Source: Symmachiella macrocystis (GTDB lineage: Bacteria; Planctomycetota; Planctomycetia; Planctomycetales; Planctomycetaceae). From it: DNA of 64,000 bases. The stretch spans positions 2,825,490 through 2,889,489 of the forward strand of contig NZ_SJPP01000001.1 of assembly GCF_007860075.1 (NCBI RefSeq). Direction: 5' to 3'. Below the pieces are notes generated by a model. That model saw only the letters and a program-made list of their open reading frames with translations, was not told the DNA's origin and did not search any database. Position numbers and translations under genes: made by a program. The stretch's first letter is position 1. Every line of letters starts with the position of its first letter. Below are positions 62,561-64,000 of the stretch, piece by piece.

Positions 62561-63991
62561 CTACGGCGTCAAATCCATATCGGCGATGAAGTAGCTCTTC
62601 AAATCCTTAAATACGCCGGCAGCGCGGTGTTGGAAGACGTCCTTTTTGCGGATCCAGCCCACGGGACTGATTGTGACCAGGATCTCCACCCGTTTGGCCC
62701 GTGCTCGTGCTTTGCCGGGCTCGGGGACTTCTTCCTTGCCGATGACGACTTCGATCGTCACCGGTCGTCGGCCGTCATGGTTCCCCCATCCTGGAATGAC
62801 GCCGCGATTGCCGAGACGCATGACAACGCGTTCGGGTGTGACTTCCATAATTTTCGATTGATAATCGTCGACAAAGCCCGCCAGTTTATAGACCAGCATG
62901 TCCGACGCGATCACTGCATGGAAAGTACCTTTGTACATAAATGCCTCCGCCTCTTTGGCCTCTTTTTGGGCGTTCTCGACTTGACACTTGATGTCCAACT
63001 CTTTGTTTGCGTACGCCCGCGTCGTATTGCGGCCGGCCCCTTTGGCTTCGTACAGCGCCTTGTCCGCGCGGCTGAGAAGATCGGTGACGGTATCGCCTGG
63101 TTCGTTCACCGCAATACCCAACGATGCGGTCAGTTTGCGACCTTTCAGATCGGCGATCTTGAGTTTACTCACGGCGATGCGGAGTCGCTCGGCCCGCTTG
63201 TAACCTTGGTCGAGGTCCGTTGCGGGACAAATGACAACAAATTCCTCGCCGCCGTAGCGCGCCACCAATTCGCCGGAATAGGTTTCATTCTGTAAGAGTT
63301 TGGCGAATTCCACTAACACGTCGTCTCCGACCGTATGGCCGAAATCATCGTTGATGCTCTTGAAGTGATCGGCATCAATAAAAATGACGCAGAACGTCTC
63401 GGCTGTCTGGCTATTTGTCGCCTCGGCCAATGTCTGTTCGAGTTGCCGTTCCATCTCGCCGCGATTAGCCGTTTGCGTCAGCGAGTCGCGACTGGCTGCT
63501 TCTTTGAGTTCGCGATACTGCTTGGTTTTGCCCCCTTGCCGGGAGGTATTGCGGAAGATCTCCGCGACGCCCTTCAGGACACCATCGCTGTCGATCAACG
63601 GTACGGTCTGGACTTCGACTTCAACCAGTTCGCCACTGCGATGCCGCACTGGCAGCGTGGTTGTGACCGGCTTTCGTTCGGCCAATGCTTGGAAGAGCGG
63701 ACATTTCTTGTCGGCAAGCGGTTTGCCTTTGTCGTTGCAGTAGCCCAAGGTCTTGTTCGACCAGACGTTGTTCAACATATGGTGTGGGCGATGCCCCAGC
63801 AGATCTTCGGCGCGGCGGTTCCAAACGACGAAACGTTGATCGGAATTCATTAAATAGAATCCGTCGTACAGATTCTCCAATAAGTGCAGATAAGCAAAAA
63901 TATGGCACAGCGCGCCAGCATTTTCGGAGTCGCCGCGAAATTCACGGTCCGAGACTTCAGAGGGCAGCAAACCCTTGCTGTTCAGATGCAT
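62561..63991 (-). CDS. PAS-GGDEF diguanylate cyclase with unrecognised C-terminal domain
   Basis: A 476-residue protein. Residues about 35-150 form a PAS domain (LENLYDGFYLMNSDQRFVVW; TTTLPVRHRSGELVEVEVQT). The GGDEF domain has DSLTQTANRGEMERQLEQTL, FIDADHFKSINDDFGHTVGD and the active-site loop ARYGGEEFVVICP. The inhibitory I-site RxxD is not conserved (YSGE there). The last 130 residues (MYKGTFHAVIASDMLVYKLA to FKDLKSYFIADMDLTP) do not match a domain I know. It probably makes cyclic di-GMP in response to a PAS ligand. The ATG at 63991 is near the window edge, so a longer start cannot be excluded. Confidence 0.9.
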   Translation of the reverse strand: MHLNSKGLLPSEVSDREFRGDSENAGALCHIFAYLHLLENLYDGFYLMNSDQRFVVWNRRAEDLLGHRPHHMLNNVWSNKTLGYCNDKGKPLADKKCPLFQALAERKPVTTTLPVRHRSGELVEVEVQTVPLIDSDGVLKGVAEIFRNTSRQGGKTKQYRELKEAASRDSLTQTANRGEMERQLEQTLAEATNSQTAETFCVIFIDADHFKSINDDFGHTVGDDVLVEFAKLLQNETYSGELVARYGGEEFVVICPATDLDQGYKRAERLRIAVSKLKIADLKGRKLTASLGIAVNEPGDTVTDLLSRADKALYEAKGAGRNTTRAYANKELDIKCQVENAQKEAKEAEAFMYKGTFHAVIASDMLVYKLAGFVDDYQSKIMEVTPERVVMRLGNRGVIPGWGNHDGRRPVTIEVVIGKEEVPEPGKARARAKRVEILVTISPVGWIRKKDVFQHRAAGVFKDLKSYFIADMDLTP

Positions 63992-64000
63992 TCCCGTCGG

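Overview
The window looks like a chromosomal segment of a planctomycete (Planctomycetales-type). The signs are four DUF1559 (SBP_bac_10) proteins in a row, a PEP-CTERM surface protein, a prenyltransferase-repeat protein with one membrane anchor, a long MoxR/Bat operon, many proteins of a kind usual in this phylum, and a moderately GC-rich sequence with a high share of intergenic DNA. Species cannot be assigned from the sequence alone. No tRNA, rRNA, CRISPR array, transposase or phage gene was recognised.

Layout. 1-9012 (+): the end of a MoxR ATPase gene, then DUF58, a DUF4381-like membrane protein, BatA, BatB, a very Gln/Asp-rich BatC, BatD and a BatE-like TPR/SH3 protein, many coupled by short or overlapping junctions. 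9360-10334 (+): a TraB/GumN-like exported protein. 10380-18265 (-): a metabolic block with NDH-2, pyruvate decarboxylase, NAD-malic enzyme, a divergent HPPD-like VOC dioxygenase and an FMN-binding glutamate-synthase-like protein. 18426-28680 (-): a respiratory cluster that encodes caa3-type cytochrome oxidase (subunit II fused to cytochrome c, then I and III), an unknown membrane protein, a dihaem cytochrome c, a Rieske protein, a cytochrome b fused to cytochrome c, and an assembly module made of a CtaG-polyferredoxin fusion followed by a FixH/YtkA-like protein. 28860-30517 (-): adenylate kinase and polyphosphate kinase 2.

31098-38012 (+ with msrB on -): a B12-type radical SAM protein, MsrB, PEP carboxylase and a solute-binding lipoprotein. 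38079-41191 (-): four tandem DUF1559 paralogues with different N-terminal anchors. 41281-45552: a TMEM175-like channel, glutamate decarboxylase, a winged-helix regulator paired with a membrane protein behind a palindromic operator candidate, and a histidine kinase. 46163-48885 (+): rpsO-pnp with a strong terminator. 48985-51240 (+): an NtrB/NtrC-like two-component pair. 51513-54266 (+): a PEP-CTERM protein, an exported beta-propeller-like protein and an orphan FliN-like protein. 54294-63991 (-): a prenyltransferase-repeat protein, an AAA ATPase with a winged-helix-like N-terminus, a glutamate-decarboxylase-like protein that lacks the PLP lysine, small membrane proteins, a DJ-1/PfpI protein and a GGDEF protein with an unrecognised C-terminal domain.

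How it works together. The respiratory cluster reads as one electron path from quinol through the Rieske/cytochrome b-c complex and tethered c-haems to a caa3 oxidase, with its own copper and Fe-S assembly genes; NDH-2 nearby could feed the quinone pool. Malic enzyme, pyruvate decarboxylase and PEP carboxylase touch the PEP-pyruvate-oxaloacetate node. The most unusual items are the CtaG-polyferredoxin fusion with its FixH-like partner, the lysine-less GAD paralogue kept with a good ribosome binding site, the shared CTTTGTARTRCAAAG palindromes, and a small MITE-like element near the right end.
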